Part shown: positions 55,401-63,105 of the stretch, piece after piece | Position numbering within the stretch: the first letter of the stretch is position 1 | How the letters are laid out: every line of letters begins with the position of its first letter | Assembly: GCA_000828835.1 (NCBI GenBank) | Contig: AP014633.1 | Coordinates: 434,001 to 498,000, forward strand | From: Thioploca ingrica | GTDB lineage: Bacteria; Pseudomonadota; Gammaproteobacteria; Beggiatoales; Beggiatoaceae | Reading direction: 5' to 3' | Length of the DNA: 64,000 bases | Program-made: the position numbers and the translations under genes | The notes under the pieces: generated by a model | The model's database searches: none | Told to the model about the DNA's origin: nothing | Seen by the model: the letters and a program-made list of their open reading frames with translations, nothing else

Positions 55401-55566
55401 AATTATTTTTACCCAAGGTAATGAAACTTCTCAAGTTAAAGTCAGTTATGTCGTGACTCCCAGTGGGTTGGATACTGAGCCGCTAACGGTGAAGCCGCTC
55501 AACGGGAATTTCTTGGAATTGTCTGCTCATGGGAGAAGTCAGCAAGTTCAGTTGGTGAAGGAATAA
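52438..55566 (+). CDS. Large secreted protein with Calx-beta domain
   Basis: A protein of 1042 residues from the ATG at 52438 (TAGGAGG at ideal distance). It has a signal peptide (MKQRKVLLFLMCWVGLFLPYSFLAAAA). Residues 30-690 have no recognised domain but are beta-rich, with paired Cys segments (CPWGNPNCLIH; CQSGTANTC; CDQRDQQ) suggesting disulfides. A Calx-beta domain lies at about 692-811 (QPEYKVNENQGRVTLWVERHGG, TAQAGVDYQPLSGELTWQDGE, DNEREADEIFYVTL), which binds Ca2+ in other proteins. The C-terminal 170 residues are another beta domain. No membrane anchor is visible. An adhesion or matrix role is inferred. Confidence 0.75.
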   Translation: MKQRKVLLFLMCWVGLFLPYSFLAAAAPTDSVGATDPTASVLEIKPGFNLFKTVGNGETFIDLSSVGGPTKVSLQGNAKPLAKLNNELLTKVKDVDQAGLAAIDTVVEIKEKKGINLSKGGEVTGEIEMLALSLKSIKPIDIGFLKSFPTGTMADLYVTVGIVDSNSDSTKKLSTGKMIARYEKDNGGSFNFNLGVYPDLTFVKPGGDLNNPQDWLLTTPYTGKPINMSGDGTWHSEKGIFVIDTIVVIHISPSEVHVIILVDSVTKESVNLTRQDVLSLVALPQLSTSSTFPPAGVDETLSLGKFSIRLTQQAGQAWFGIPNCPWGNPNCLIHSRLLYDGHTKIGRSDPHQDGDVIDEINGAKICQSGTANTCNTYLPQLVKDHDFQMFPPLDGVPFDEEPSGTKEIHTQVLSLNMTDLGKCGTKSQDVVRAGLSPLLPSIGEVESLNLSLSSDFPAESFFNMFVEVDVDLGSAGVTTLYNNQPLLVQNGQLNKLPPSVLYTHDVSNTSPLVYDKQTGDTIGWIELAGHGVSEKNSDDQECDQRDQQRRSAFNTTYDQMLMKDLGLLAKGCYSILPQPELEVLGSENYEANGQQWTRYKLAITNSELLPPELFKAAPNLPPCGLNANSSRTWVDIYDSAGPRLYGFCALNSPNQLKDIWFAVPKGQTPPQCVHVELNDRQCNLKYLSNRVCDYTAGTIQFSQPEYKVNENQGRVTLWVERHGGSKGDIAVKYGTTSLTAQAGVDYQPLSGELTWQDGEMTAKPIDVAIVNDNEREADEIFYVTLLDSWGNPNTPQFNKPLHVPVTIEDDDFVKIILPPIFKPLPIFTPINVTIVINPLKLPHRMFSSSFRKTKDRDDTAQLLFDDQSLDFISSLPDTLAELNLPEFTLESDGQMSRLELPIFSAENPQIPQAWYSVWVGNPVELASQDVPVTGIITKPAEEIAYWVFEGQDGKYYQSPLYPALHPQILAALAEAFPQATLTLSAAGRIIFTQGNETSQVKVSYVVTPSGLDTEPLTVKPLNGNFLELSAHGRSQQVQLVKE

Positions 55567-55593
55567 TCACCGTCCTTTAAATTCCCCCTCTAT

Positions 55594-55610
55594 CCCCTTT
55601 GCCAAAGGGG
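55594..55610. terminator. Short CCCCTTTG/CAAAGGGG hairpin
   Basis: CCCCTTTG and CAAAGGGG pair perfectly with one base between, so the practical stem is shorter. It lies 28 bases after the surface-protein stop, between convergent genes (sdhB on the other strand). Member of the CCCCCTTT repeat family; may end transcripts from either side. No T-run. Confidence 0.45.
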
Positions 55611-55685
55611 GAACTTCTTAAATCCGGTAGGGTGGGCAATGTCCACCTTACTCGGTTACTTAAGAAAATTTACACACTGGTTTGA

Positions 55686-56465
55686 TTAACGCCGCTGGAT
55701 TAACAGCTTTTTAATTTCGACAATGGCTTTCGCCGGATTTAACCCTTTCGGACAAGTATTCGTACAATTCATAATCGTATGACAGCGGTATAAGCGAAAT
55801 GGATCTTCTAAATTATCTAAACGTTCGCCAGCCATTTCATCGCGGCTATCAACCAACCAACGGTAGGCTTGTAATAAAATAGCGGGTCCTAGGTAACGAT
55901 CGCCGTTCCACCAATAGCTTGGACAACTGGTTGAGCAACAAGCACATAAAATACATTCATATAATCCATCTAATTTGGCACGATCGGCTTTTGATTGTAG
56001 AATTTCTTGATCGGGCGGAATGGGCGTTTGTCTTTCTAACCAAGGTCTGATGGCGGCATGTTGCGCATAAAAGTGAGTTAAATCCGGTACCAGATCTTTA
56101 ATCACTTCCATATGCGGTAAAGGATAAATTTTTACCGCCCCTTTAATTTCTTCAATCGGTTTGGTACAGGCTAAGGTATTCGTGCCATCAATATTCATAG
56201 CGCAAGAACCACAAATGCCCTCGCGACAAGAGCGGCGAAAGGTTAAGGTGGAATCAATCTCATTTTTAATTTTAATGAGCGCGTCTAATACCATCGGCCC
56301 GCAATGGTCTAAATCAATTTCATAAACATCGGTTCGAGGATTGTCTGGTGTTTCTGGATCCCAACGATAGATTATGAATTTTTTTACGTTGTTAGCGCCG
56401 GTACCCGGATTAACCACTTGGCCTTTTTTGACAACGGAATGAGGTGGTAACGTCAATTGAACCAT
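55686..56465 (-). CDS. sdhB: Succinate dehydrogenase iron-sulfur subunit
   Basis: A protein of 259 residues. The [2Fe-2S] ligands are in [21 protein letters not shown], the [4Fe-4S] ligands in [16 protein letters not shown], and the third-cluster Cys in [17 protein letters not shown]. It carries electrons from FAD in SdhA to ubiquinone at SdhCD. It is the last gene of sdhCDAB, 12 bases after sdhA. Confidence 0.95.
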   Translation of the reverse strand: MVQLTLPPHSVVKKGQVVNPGTGANNVKKFIIYRWDPETPDNPRTDVYEIDLDHCGPMVLDALIKIKNEIDSTLTFRRSCREGICGSCAMNIDGTNTLACTKPIEEIKGAVKIYPLPHMEVIKDLVPDLTHFYAQHAAIRPWLERQTPIPPDQEILQSKADRAKLDGLYECILCACCSTSCPSYWWNGDRYLGPAILLQAYRWLVDSRDEMAGERLDNLEDPFRLYRCHTIMNCTNTCPKGLNPAKAIVEIKKLLIQRR

Positions 56466-56477
56466 TTTATTCGCCCC

Positions 56478-58268
56478 TTAATAAATACGTGCCTTAGGCG
56501 GAATGACTTCAACTTCATCGGTTAAAGTATATAAATGTACTGGTCGATAATCGAGGGTAACCTGACCTTGAAGATCTAACCAAGCTAAAGTATGTTTAAG
56601 CCAATTGTTGTCATCACGCTGGGGATAATCCTCCCGTGCATGACCGCCACGACTTTCGGTGCGATTACCGGCGGAGTTCATGATAACCATCGCCTGTCTA
56701 AGCAGATTATCGAGTTCTAATGTTTCCATTAGATCAGAATTCCAAATTAAAGAACGATCAGTAATTTTGACATCTGCAAACGCGTTGAAAATAGCCTGAA
56801 TTTTTTCCACCCCAGCTTGTAAGGTTGCACCACTCCGAAACACGGCCGCATGGTTTTGCATGGTGTTTTGCATGTCTAAACGGATTGCTGCCGTCGTTAA
56901 GTGACCGTTAGCGTAACGCAATTTATCCAGACGAGCTAAAGTTTCTTCACCCGCTTGGCGTGGTAAGGGTTTATGAGGGGCGTTCCGAGTTAAAATTTGT
57001 GAACAACGAATAGCGGCGGCTCTACCAAAGACAATAATATCTAATAACGAATTGGAACCTAACCGATTGGCACCATGTACCGATACACAAGCGGTTTCTC
57101 CAATCGCTATGAGTCCCCGTACCACTTTATCGGGATTACCTTCTTTTAGAGTGACCACTTCTCCGTAATGATTCGTTGGAATACCACCCATAATGTAATG
57201 CGCGGTGGGTAATACCGGAATTGGTTCTTTAGTGATATCGATGCCAGCAAAAATTCGGGTTGATTCACTAATCCCCGGTAATCGTTCATTGATAACCTCA
57301 GCACCGAGATGTTCAAGATGTAAATGAATATGGTCTTTATGTTCACCAACACCACGTCCTTCTCGAATCTCGACAGTTATCGCTCGGCTTACCACATCAC
57401 GCGAAGCCAAATCTTTGGCGGTGGAAGCATAACGCTCCATAAACCGTTCCCCATCCGAATTGGTCAGGAAACCGCCTTCGCCACGAGCACCTTCGGTAAT
57501 TAAGCAGCCGGAACCATAGATACCAGTTGGATGAAATTGGATAAATTCCATATCTTGCATCGGTAACCCAGCTCGCAATGCCATGCCACCACCATCACCA
57601 GTACAACTATGCGCCGAGGTTGAGGAAAAATAGACTCGTCCACAACCTCCAGTAGCAAGCACCACCATATGAGCAGCAAAACGGTGGATAGTTCCTTCTG
57701 CCAAATTCAGCGCCATAACGCCGCGACAAACACCATTGTCGTCCATGATTAAATCTAAGGCAAAGTATTCAATGAAAAATTCAGCTTGGTATTTGAGCGA
57801 TTGTTGGTAGAGGGTATGTAAAATCGCATGTCCGGTTCGATCAGCAGCGGCACAGGTTCGTTGGGCAATGCCTTGGCCATAATTAGTGGTCATTCCACCA
57901 AAAGGGCGTTGATAAATTTTACCTTCTTCAGTCCGCGAAAAAGGCACCCCATAATGTTCTAGTTCAATAATCGCGGGTACGGCTTCCCGGCACATGTATT
58001 CAATCGCGTCTTGATCACCTAACCAATCTGAACCTTTTACCGTATCATACATATGCCAGCGCCAATTATCCGGACCCATATTGCCTAAGGAGGCACTGAT
58101 TCCGCCTTGTGCAGCCACGGTGTGACTTCGAGTAGGAAACACTTTAGTAATACAGGCAGTCGTTAAACCTTTTTCGGCCATGCCCAAGGTAGCACGTAAC
58201 CCTGCCCCCCCTGCACCGACGACCACGACATCATAACGGTGATCAATAATTTGGTATGCGGTAGACAA
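56478..58268 (-). CDS. sdhA: Succinate dehydrogenase flavoprotein subunit
   Basis: A protein of 596 residues. The N-terminal dinucleotide site is [37 protein letters not shown] contains the His that binds FAD covalently; [25 protein letters not shown] is the substrate site; [20 protein letters not shown] follows. It oxidises succinate to fumarate in the TCA cycle. It starts one base after the sdhD stop, so the genes are translationally linked. Confidence 0.96.
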   Translation of the reverse strand: MSTAYQIIDHRYDVVVVGAGGAGLRATLGMAEKGLTTACITKVFPTRSHTVAAQGGISASLGNMGPDNWRWHMYDTVKGSDWLGDQDAIEYMCREAVPAIIELEHYGVPFSRTEEGKIYQRPFGGMTTNYGQGIAQRTCAAADRTGHAILHTLYQQSLKYQAEFFIEYFALDLIMDDNGVCRGVMALNLAEGTIHRFAAHMVVLATGGCGRVYFSSTSAHSCTGDGGGMALRAGLPMQDMEFIQFHPTGIYGSGCLITEGARGEGGFLTNSDGERFMERYASTAKDLASRDVVSRAITVEIREGRGVGEHKDHIHLHLEHLGAEVINERLPGISESTRIFAGIDITKEPIPVLPTAHYIMGGIPTNHYGEVVTLKEGNPDKVVRGLIAIGETACVSVHGANRLGSNSLLDIIVFGRAAAIRCSQILTRNAPHKPLPRQAGEETLARLDKLRYANGHLTTAAIRLDMQNTMQNHAAVFRSGATLQAGVEKIQAIFNAFADVKITDRSLIWNSDLMETLELDNLLRQAMVIMNSAGNRTESRGGHAREDYPQRDDNNWLKHTLAWLDLQGQVTLDYRPVHLYTLTDEVEVIPPKARIY

Positions 58269-58269
58269 T

Positions 58270-58653
58270 CTAGCCTCCCAACGTAATCCGTAATATCGCT
58301 AATACTGAAATCGTCGTCATGGTCATGATGACCAATTGCATTAATACTACCGTAGTCATTTTAAGAATTGGGTTATGTACATAATCGACGACCACTTCAT
58401 GTAAGCCGATATAAGCGTGATAGAACAAAAAGAGAAAAAACAAGATCAGCCATTCTGCATGCCAAGGTGTTTTTATCCAACTAACCAAACTAGCATGGCT
58501 CGCTCTGAGCATAAAAAAAATGAGCGAAGCAACGAACCATAAGCTCAGTGGTACTAAAACCATTGCAGAAAGACGTTGCAGGATAAAATGGTGAGTTCCC
58601 GCTCGTGCTGACCCTAATCCTCGTACCTGCGATAAAGGTGTACGCAAATTCAT
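58270..58653 (-). CDS. sdhD: Succinate dehydrogenase membrane anchor subunit SdhD
   Basis: A protein of 127 residues from the ATG at 58653 ([19 protein letters not shown]), with GAGG about 7 bases before it; the longer frame to 58689 overlaps sdhC. Three transmembrane helices are evident. [20 protein letters not shown] and [20 protein letters not shown] are family landmarks, the latter contributing to heme and quinone binding. It anchors SdhAB with SdhC. Confidence 0.92.
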   Translation of the reverse strand: MNLRTPLSQVRGLGSARAGTHHFILQRLSAMVLVPLSLWFVASLIFFMLRASHASLVSWIKTPWHAEWLILFFLFLFYHAYIGLHEVVVDYVHNPILKMTTVVLMQLVIMTMTTISVLAILRITLGG

Positions 58654-58661
58654 GATAAGCC

Positions 58662-59054
58662 TCATTTCATCATCATAGCCAGTAGCCAAGTTAAGCCGGT
58701 CAACAGCAAAGTTGCTAACCAGACTAATCCACCCGTCAGATAAACTGTTTTAATATCCATTCCTAAGCCGATATCCCAAGATAAATGTCGGATACCATTA
58801 CACAAATGGTAAAATAAAGCGAGAGACCAGCCAAATAGAAATACTAATCCTAGCCAGGAATTAAATAAATTTTGTGCGTGTTGATAAGCGGTTTCACCCG
58901 CTACCACAGCCATGAGCCAATAAACTAAGACGACGGTACTCAGTGATAAAAAAACACCACTGAGACGGTGGGAGATTGACATCAATGAAGTCAATTGCGG
59001 TTTATATATTTGTAAATGAGGTGATAAAGGGCGTATTGGTTTTGTCATCATCAA
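58662..59054 (-). CDS. sdhC: Succinate dehydrogenase cytochrome b556 subunit SdhC
   Basis: A protein of 130 residues with three transmembrane helices. RPLSPHLQIYKPQLTSLMSISHRLSGVFLS is the characteristic opening, and HLCNGIRHLSWDIGLG contains the axial heme His. First gene of sdhCDAB. Its upstream region (59055-59261) holds two similar direct repeats that may control the operon. Confidence 0.94.
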   Translation of the reverse strand: MMMTKPIRPLSPHLQIYKPQLTSLMSISHRLSGVFLSLSTVVLVYWLMAVVAGETAYQHAQNLFNSWLGLVFLFGWSLALFYHLCNGIRHLSWDIGLGMDIKTVYLTGGLVWLATLLLTGLTWLLAMMMK

Positions 59055-59092
59055 AATACCCTAGCCTATAAAAAATGATTTAGGTTAACTAT

Positions 59093-59215
59093 AATATATT
59101 GCGTTGCAATAAGATACGGCATTTGAAATGAGGATGCAAGCGCTGATTAATGACTACCATAAAGTAACCGCTAACCCTGAATATATTGCGTTGCAATAGA
59201 AATTGCTATTTGAAA
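59093..59215. promoter_or_regulatory. Paired direct repeats upstream of sdhC
   Basis: AATATATTGCGTTGCAAT occurs at 59093-59110 and again at 59180-59197, each followed by an 18-base stretch with a shared ATTTGAAA end. The units are 87 bases apart (about eight helical turns). The core TTGCGTTGCAA is partly dyad-symmetric. Position just upstream of sdhC suggests binding sites for a regulator, or a tandem promoter duplication. Confidence 0.5.
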
Positions 59216-59261
59216 ACAAGCTATCGGTGCTAGAAAAAATGCTCTAGAATTACATTCGTTC

Positions 59262-59948
59262 TTAGGGAATAGCCATTGAGTCAATTAACACCGTTGCTTT
59301 ATGTAGCGCTCGAATCTGAGCCACCGGTAAATTATCACCGCGTTGCCATGCCGCTACGGCTTCGCGTTTATTGCGACCCGTTATCAAGAAAATGAGCTCC
59401 CGGGTTTGACTTAATGCCAATATACTGAGACTGACTCGTTCTGTCGGTGGTTTAGGGGCATTGAAAATCGGATGAACTAACTCATGAGGAGAATGAACCT
59501 GATTAGGAAACAAACTAGCGGTATGTCCGTCTTCACCCATGCCTAATAACACCAAGTCAAATGGTAAAATCGGCTTGATTATCTCCGTATAACGCCGCGC
59601 CGCTGCTATTGCACCGAGTTGAGCGGGGATTGGATGAATTTGTGGTGATGGAATGGCAACCGCATTTAACCAGGCACGTGCTGCCATGTTACTATTACGT
59701 TCCTCATCTGCTTCGGGTAAACAACGTTCGTCTCCGTAATAAACATGCCACTTTGACCAATTCGTATCAGCCTTTGTTAATAAAGAATAAGTTTGTTCTG
59801 GCGTGCGTCCACCCGCTAAGACAATCCGAAAATAACCACGGGTTTGGATGGCTTGATTAGCCGCTATTAAGATCCGTTGGCCAGCTTCCTCGGCTACCCG
59901 GTCCACGTTAGCTAATAGTTGCCAAATTAAATGAGCATTGACTTCCAT
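59262..59948 (-). CDS. pgl: 6-phosphogluconolactonase
   Basis: A protein of 228 residues from the ATG at 59948; the frame is open to 59990, but that part overlaps an intercistronic hairpin. FRIVLAGGRTPEQTYSLL is the sugar-phosphate motif, WHVYYGDERCLPEADEERNSNM the second, and LVLLGMGEDGHTASLFPNQ the third, all of the DevB/Pgl family. It hydrolyses 6-phosphogluconolactone in the oxidative pentose phosphate pathway, after Zwf. It ends an apparent zwf-mutarotase-pgl unit. Confidence 0.93.
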   Translation of the reverse strand: MEVNAHLIWQLLANVDRVAEEAGQRILIAANQAIQTRGYFRIVLAGGRTPEQTYSLLTKADTNWSKWHVYYGDERCLPEADEERNSNMAARAWLNAVAIPSPQIHPIPAQLGAIAAARRYTEIIKPILPFDLVLLGMGEDGHTASLFPNQVHSPHELVHPIFNAPKPPTERVSLSILALSQTRELIFLITGRNKREAVAAWQRGDNLPVAQIRALHKATVLIDSMAIP

Positions 59949-59960
59949 ATTGGCTCTCGT

Positions 59961-59986
59961 TTCGGGAACACCCCGGTATTCCCGAA
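59961..59986. other. Intercistronic hairpin between mutarotase and pgl
   Basis: TTCGGGAA (59961-59968) and TTCCCGAA (59979-59986) pair perfectly around a 10-base interior with further CC/GG pairing. It lies just before the proposed pgl start and may set RNA stability or translation of pgl. Lack of a T-run argues against a terminator. Confidence 0.5.
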
Positions 59987-59995
59987 CCATTCCGT

Positions 59996-60907
59996 TTATA
60001 ACGATTCTACGCTGATGACCGCTTCTAAGCGGTGTGTTTCACCGGGTTTTACGGTGACCACGTTATCAAGCGCATTAGCCGTTTCTACACAAACCATTTC
60101 CAAATAACCTGGGTCACCAAAATCTCCCATTTGAGTCGCTTTTTCTATCCAAGGGTTCCAAACGACGGTCGATTGACTGCCTTGTTTAGCAATACGAATT
60201 CGCCGATTTAAGCCTGGATCTTCGATTAAACAATTGGCTCTCGTATTTAAATAAACGCGATCCACTTCGCTGTGAATCGTTACCGGTCCAGCTTGTTGTT
60301 TATGTTGAGAATTATCAACTTTATCTAAATAGTGACAATCTTCTAAGCCTTGAATCTGAATTCGACTGACATCGCTGACATGAAAATAAGTATGTAATGC
60401 TTCACCGATACTAAAAGTTTCTTGACCGGTATTCCGGGTGATTAATTCTATTCTCAGTTCCATACCAACGGTGATAATGATTTGTAATTGGGATGGATAA
60501 GACCATTGTGCTTGGGTAGCCGGAGTGTTAATTAATTCCAAAGCTATTTGAGTTTCGCCATCATCAAGGGTTTTAATTTCCAATACTTTCCATAATACGG
60601 TTCGAGCAAACCCATGAGTCGGTTTATTACGGTCAGTCGTATGTGGACCAAACCAAGGCCAACAAATAGGAACACCACCACGGATGGATTTTCCTAACTC
60701 AAACCGAGCGGCGTTGCTTAACCAAATCACTGGATCTTGTTCACGGGGGCGAAAAGTCATGACATGCCCACCCTGTAAAGCCACCGTCGCAACGGCATGA
60801 TCATTCGTAATCTCAGCGATAGTCAGACCACCCGGGTTGGTTTTAAATTCAACGTGATTACTAATAGCAAAATGAGTATTAAGTGCTTGTGAATCGGTTA
60901 TGCTCAT
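59996..60907 (-). CDS. D-hexose-6-phosphate mutarotase (YeaD type)
   Basis: A protein of 303 residues with the galactose-mutarotase beta-sandwich. The family signs are QGGHVMTFRPREQDPVIWLS, SIRGGVPICWPWFGPH, THGFARTVLWKV, the His of ALHTYFHVSDVSRIQI and CVETANALDNVVTVKPGETH. Interconverts the anomers of glucose 6-phosphate, which speeds its use by Zwf. It lies between zwf and pgl on the same strand; the gap to zwf is 243 bases and has a strong palindrome. Confidence 0.9.
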   Translation of the reverse strand: MSITDSQALNTHFAISNHVEFKTNPGGLTIAEITNDHAVATVALQGGHVMTFRPREQDPVIWLSNAARFELGKSIRGGVPICWPWFGPHTTDRNKPTHGFARTVLWKVLEIKTLDDGETQIALELINTPATQAQWSYPSQLQIIITVGMELRIELITRNTGQETFSIGEALHTYFHVSDVSRIQIQGLEDCHYLDKVDNSQHKQQAGPVTIHSEVDRVYLNTRANCLIEDPGLNRRIRIAKQGSQSTVVWNPWIEKATQMGDFGDPGYLEMVCVETANALDNVVTVKPGETHRLEAVISVESL

Positions 60908-60986
60908 TGACTTTTATTCCTACAAAAAATAATTAAAAATGGGGTAATGCTAAAGAGAAAGTGGTTTTAATGTAACTTGGGACTAC

Positions 60987-61010
60987 AACCCGGGGTTGCA
61001 ACCCCGGGTT
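60987..61010. repeat. Perfect 24-base palindrome between zwf and the mutarotase gene
   Basis: The half-site is AACCCGGGGTTG, followed exactly by its reverse complement. In RNA it gives a GC-rich hairpin about 140 bases after the zwf stop and 80 bases before the mutarotase start. It may attenuate or process the shared transcript. It is followed near 61076-61096 by a GGGTGGGACGCACCC palindrome. Confidence 0.75.
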
Positions 61011-61150
61011 TGTTGCGACATCGCTAAAATCACTACCCGTTTAGAACGACTAAAAAATTGACTAAAGCTAAGGTAAGGTGGGTGGGACGCACCCTACGAA
61101 TCGGGTTTAACTTAATAAAAAATCAATAATTTATAGATCAAACGGTGCCC

Positions 61151-62644
61151 CTAATTCGTCATTTCATCATCGAGTTCTAAAGAATGTCGCCAATTTTGAT
61201 CTTGCCGATCAAATAAGCGGCGACTTTCCTCCGGTCCCCAACTACCCGCTGGGTAAGTGGAAATATAATCCCGCTCCATTGCCCAAACGCGTATAATCGG
61301 ATCAACAACTCGCCACGCGTATTCCACTTCATCATAACGCAAAAACAGAGCCCGATCGCCTTTAATCACATCTAATAACAGTTCTTCATAAGCGTCTTTA
61401 GCGACATCATCACTGGAGCGTAAGCTTGCATCCAGACTAATTTGGCGAGTATTCATTTCCAAACCAGGTTCTTTCACCGTCATTTCGGCTTTCAAACACG
61501 CGGTGGGTTGAATCCCTAATAATACCCAATTAGGACGCATCCGTTGAATTTGACTAGCCCGAAAGAATTGCTGTGGCGGGTATTTGAAACCAATAGAAAT
61601 CATGGACTGGTCAGCAGCCATCCGTTTCCCAGTTCGCAAATAAAATGGAACTCCAGCCCAACGCCAATTATCAATAAATAATTTGACGGCCGCATAAGTT
61701 TCAGTGGTGCTACTCTTGGGAACTTTGTCTTCATCGAGATAACCGATTACTTTTTGTCCCTTAATAACACCCGTCGTGTATTGTGCTCGATAAGTTTGCG
61801 CATGGACGGCATTAGGTGGAATAGGACGAATCGATTTAAGCACTTTCACTTTTTCATCACGCATGGCTTCTGCTTCCATCGATACTGGAGGTTCCATAGC
61901 GACTAAAGTCAGCAATTGCAACAAATGACTTTGAATCATATCGCGCATAGCACCAGCACCATCGTAATAATCAGCACGACCGGCGACACTTAACGTCTCG
62001 GAATGAGTAATTTGAATATGGTCAATGTAATTACGGTTCCAAAGCGGTTCGAGCATCACATTCGCAAAACGAAACACCAGCACATTTTGTACCGTACTTT
62101 TACCCAGATAATGATCAATCCGATAAATTTGATCTTCGTGCAAGTGACGAGACAATCGCTGGTGCAAGGCGCGAGCACTATCTAAATCATAACCAAATGG
62201 CTTTTCAATCACGACTCGACGCCAACCCAGTTCTTCATTCAGTAATCCAACGTCACTCAAATTTTGAACTACCATTCCAAATTCAGCCGGTCGAATGGAC
62301 ATATAAAAAGCAATATTGGTCGGAAAAATGGGATCGTCAATGATTAACGTTTTTAAGCGGGTATACATATTGAGATCAGTGAGATCACCCTGAAAATAAT
62401 GTAAGCGTTGTTGAAAACGTTCAAATAGGGTTTCATTTAAGCCTTTGCGCGCCTTAGCAATTAACATTTCTTTCACTTCGGCAATCCATTTTTCTCGATC
62501 CCAGGGGCGACGTCCACTGGCTAAAATCAGGGTTCCTTCTGGTAACAGACCAGCCACTTCCAAATGATAAAGAGCAGGCATCAACTTAACGCGAGCCAGA
62601 TTGCCAGTCGCGCCAAAAATAACATAAGTACAGGGTTTATTCAT
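61151..62644 (-). CDS. zwf: Glucose-6-phosphate 1-dehydrogenase
   Basis: A protein of 497 residues, counted from the third of three consecutive ATG codons (62650, 62647, 62644); CCAGGA lies about 8 bases before the third. The NADP site is [36 protein letters not shown] and [15 protein letters not shown] form the active site; [15 protein letters not shown] follows. Note Asn and Val in [11 protein letters not shown] where Asp/Ser and Lys/Arg are usual in this motif. It makes 6-phosphogluconolactone and NADPH. The first ATG overlaps the TGA of the upstream fragment at 62647-62754. Confidence 0.95.
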   Translation of the reverse strand: MNKPCTYVIFGATGNLARVKLMPALYHLEVAGLLPEGTLILASGRRPWDREKWIAEVKEMLIAKARKGLNETLFERFQQRLHYFQGDLTDLNMYTRLKTLIIDDPIFPTNIAFYMSIRPAEFGMVVQNLSDVGLLNEELGWRRVVIEKPFGYDLDSARALHQRLSRHLHEDQIYRIDHYLGKSTVQNVLVFRFANVMLEPLWNRNYIDHIQITHSETLSVAGRADYYDGAGAMRDMIQSHLLQLLTLVAMEPPVSMEAEAMRDEKVKVLKSIRPIPPNAVHAQTYRAQYTTGVIKGQKVIGYLDEDKVPKSSTTETYAAVKLFIDNWRWAGVPFYLRTGKRMAADQSMISIGFKYPPQQFFRASQIQRMRPNWVLLGIQPTACLKAEMTVKEPGLEMNTRQISLDASLRSSDDVAKDAYEELLLDVIKGDRALFLRYDEVEYAWRVVDPIIRVWAMERDYISTYPAGSWGPEESRRLFDRQDQNWRHSLELDDEMTN

Positions 62645-62646
62645 CA

Positions 62647-62754
62647 TCATTTTCCTGGTTGTTTCTCAATCAAATCGGGATCCACTCCTGGCGTCCGAAG
62701 TTTTGCAGCTAATTGTTCAGCACGTTGGCGTTAGTAATCTGCTGCGTCTGCCAT
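62647..62754 (-). pseudogene. C-terminal fragment of a Uma2-type gene directly before zwf
   Basis: The minus strand reads MADAADY, then a TAA at 62731-62733, then RQRAEQLAAKLRTPGVDP and DLIEKQPGK to a TGA that overlaps the first zwf ATG. The second part is the typical tail of Uma2 nuclease-like proteins, which end in RAEQLAAKL-type helices. No catalytic part is present upstream. Probably a remnant left by recombination with the Uma2 gene on the other strand. Confidence 0.55.
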
Positions 62755-63105
62755 GCTAAGATACCTTTTTTTAGAAATATTCTAATCATAGATGTTTTCT
62801 GTTAAGTTATCAATTTTAGCCATCAAGCACCAGATTGGGGCAACTCATTTTTGGCATCTGAATTTCAAAACGCTTTCGCGTGCACACCGCCAACTGATGC
62901 GCACCCTAGCAAACACCAACTGATTTAAAATCATTCACTTTTCCCGTCGAATCCACCCTCATTGCAGAACAGCCGAGTAGCTAAGTCGGGTGCGTGCCAG
63001 GTGAGAAACCAACTTGGCTTTATTTCTCATGACAGAGCATAATCTGTCCCTATTATCGAATTTAGCTTACAATAACTCCAAGTTTAGATCACGAGTGAAT
63101 TGATT
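62755..63105. other. 351-base intergenic region
   Basis: Between the Uma2-tail fragment and the Uma2 gene. It contains GTGCACACCGCC- and GCGCACCCTAGC-type repeat fragments near 62880-62910 and no supported frame. The promoter for the Uma2 gene must lie in its 3' part. Confidence 0.45.

Noticed and set aside
62881..62990. Possible tRNA in the zwf-Uma2 gap
   Set aside because: No T-arm GGTTCRA motif and no cloverleaf could be folded; the text consists of repeat fragments.
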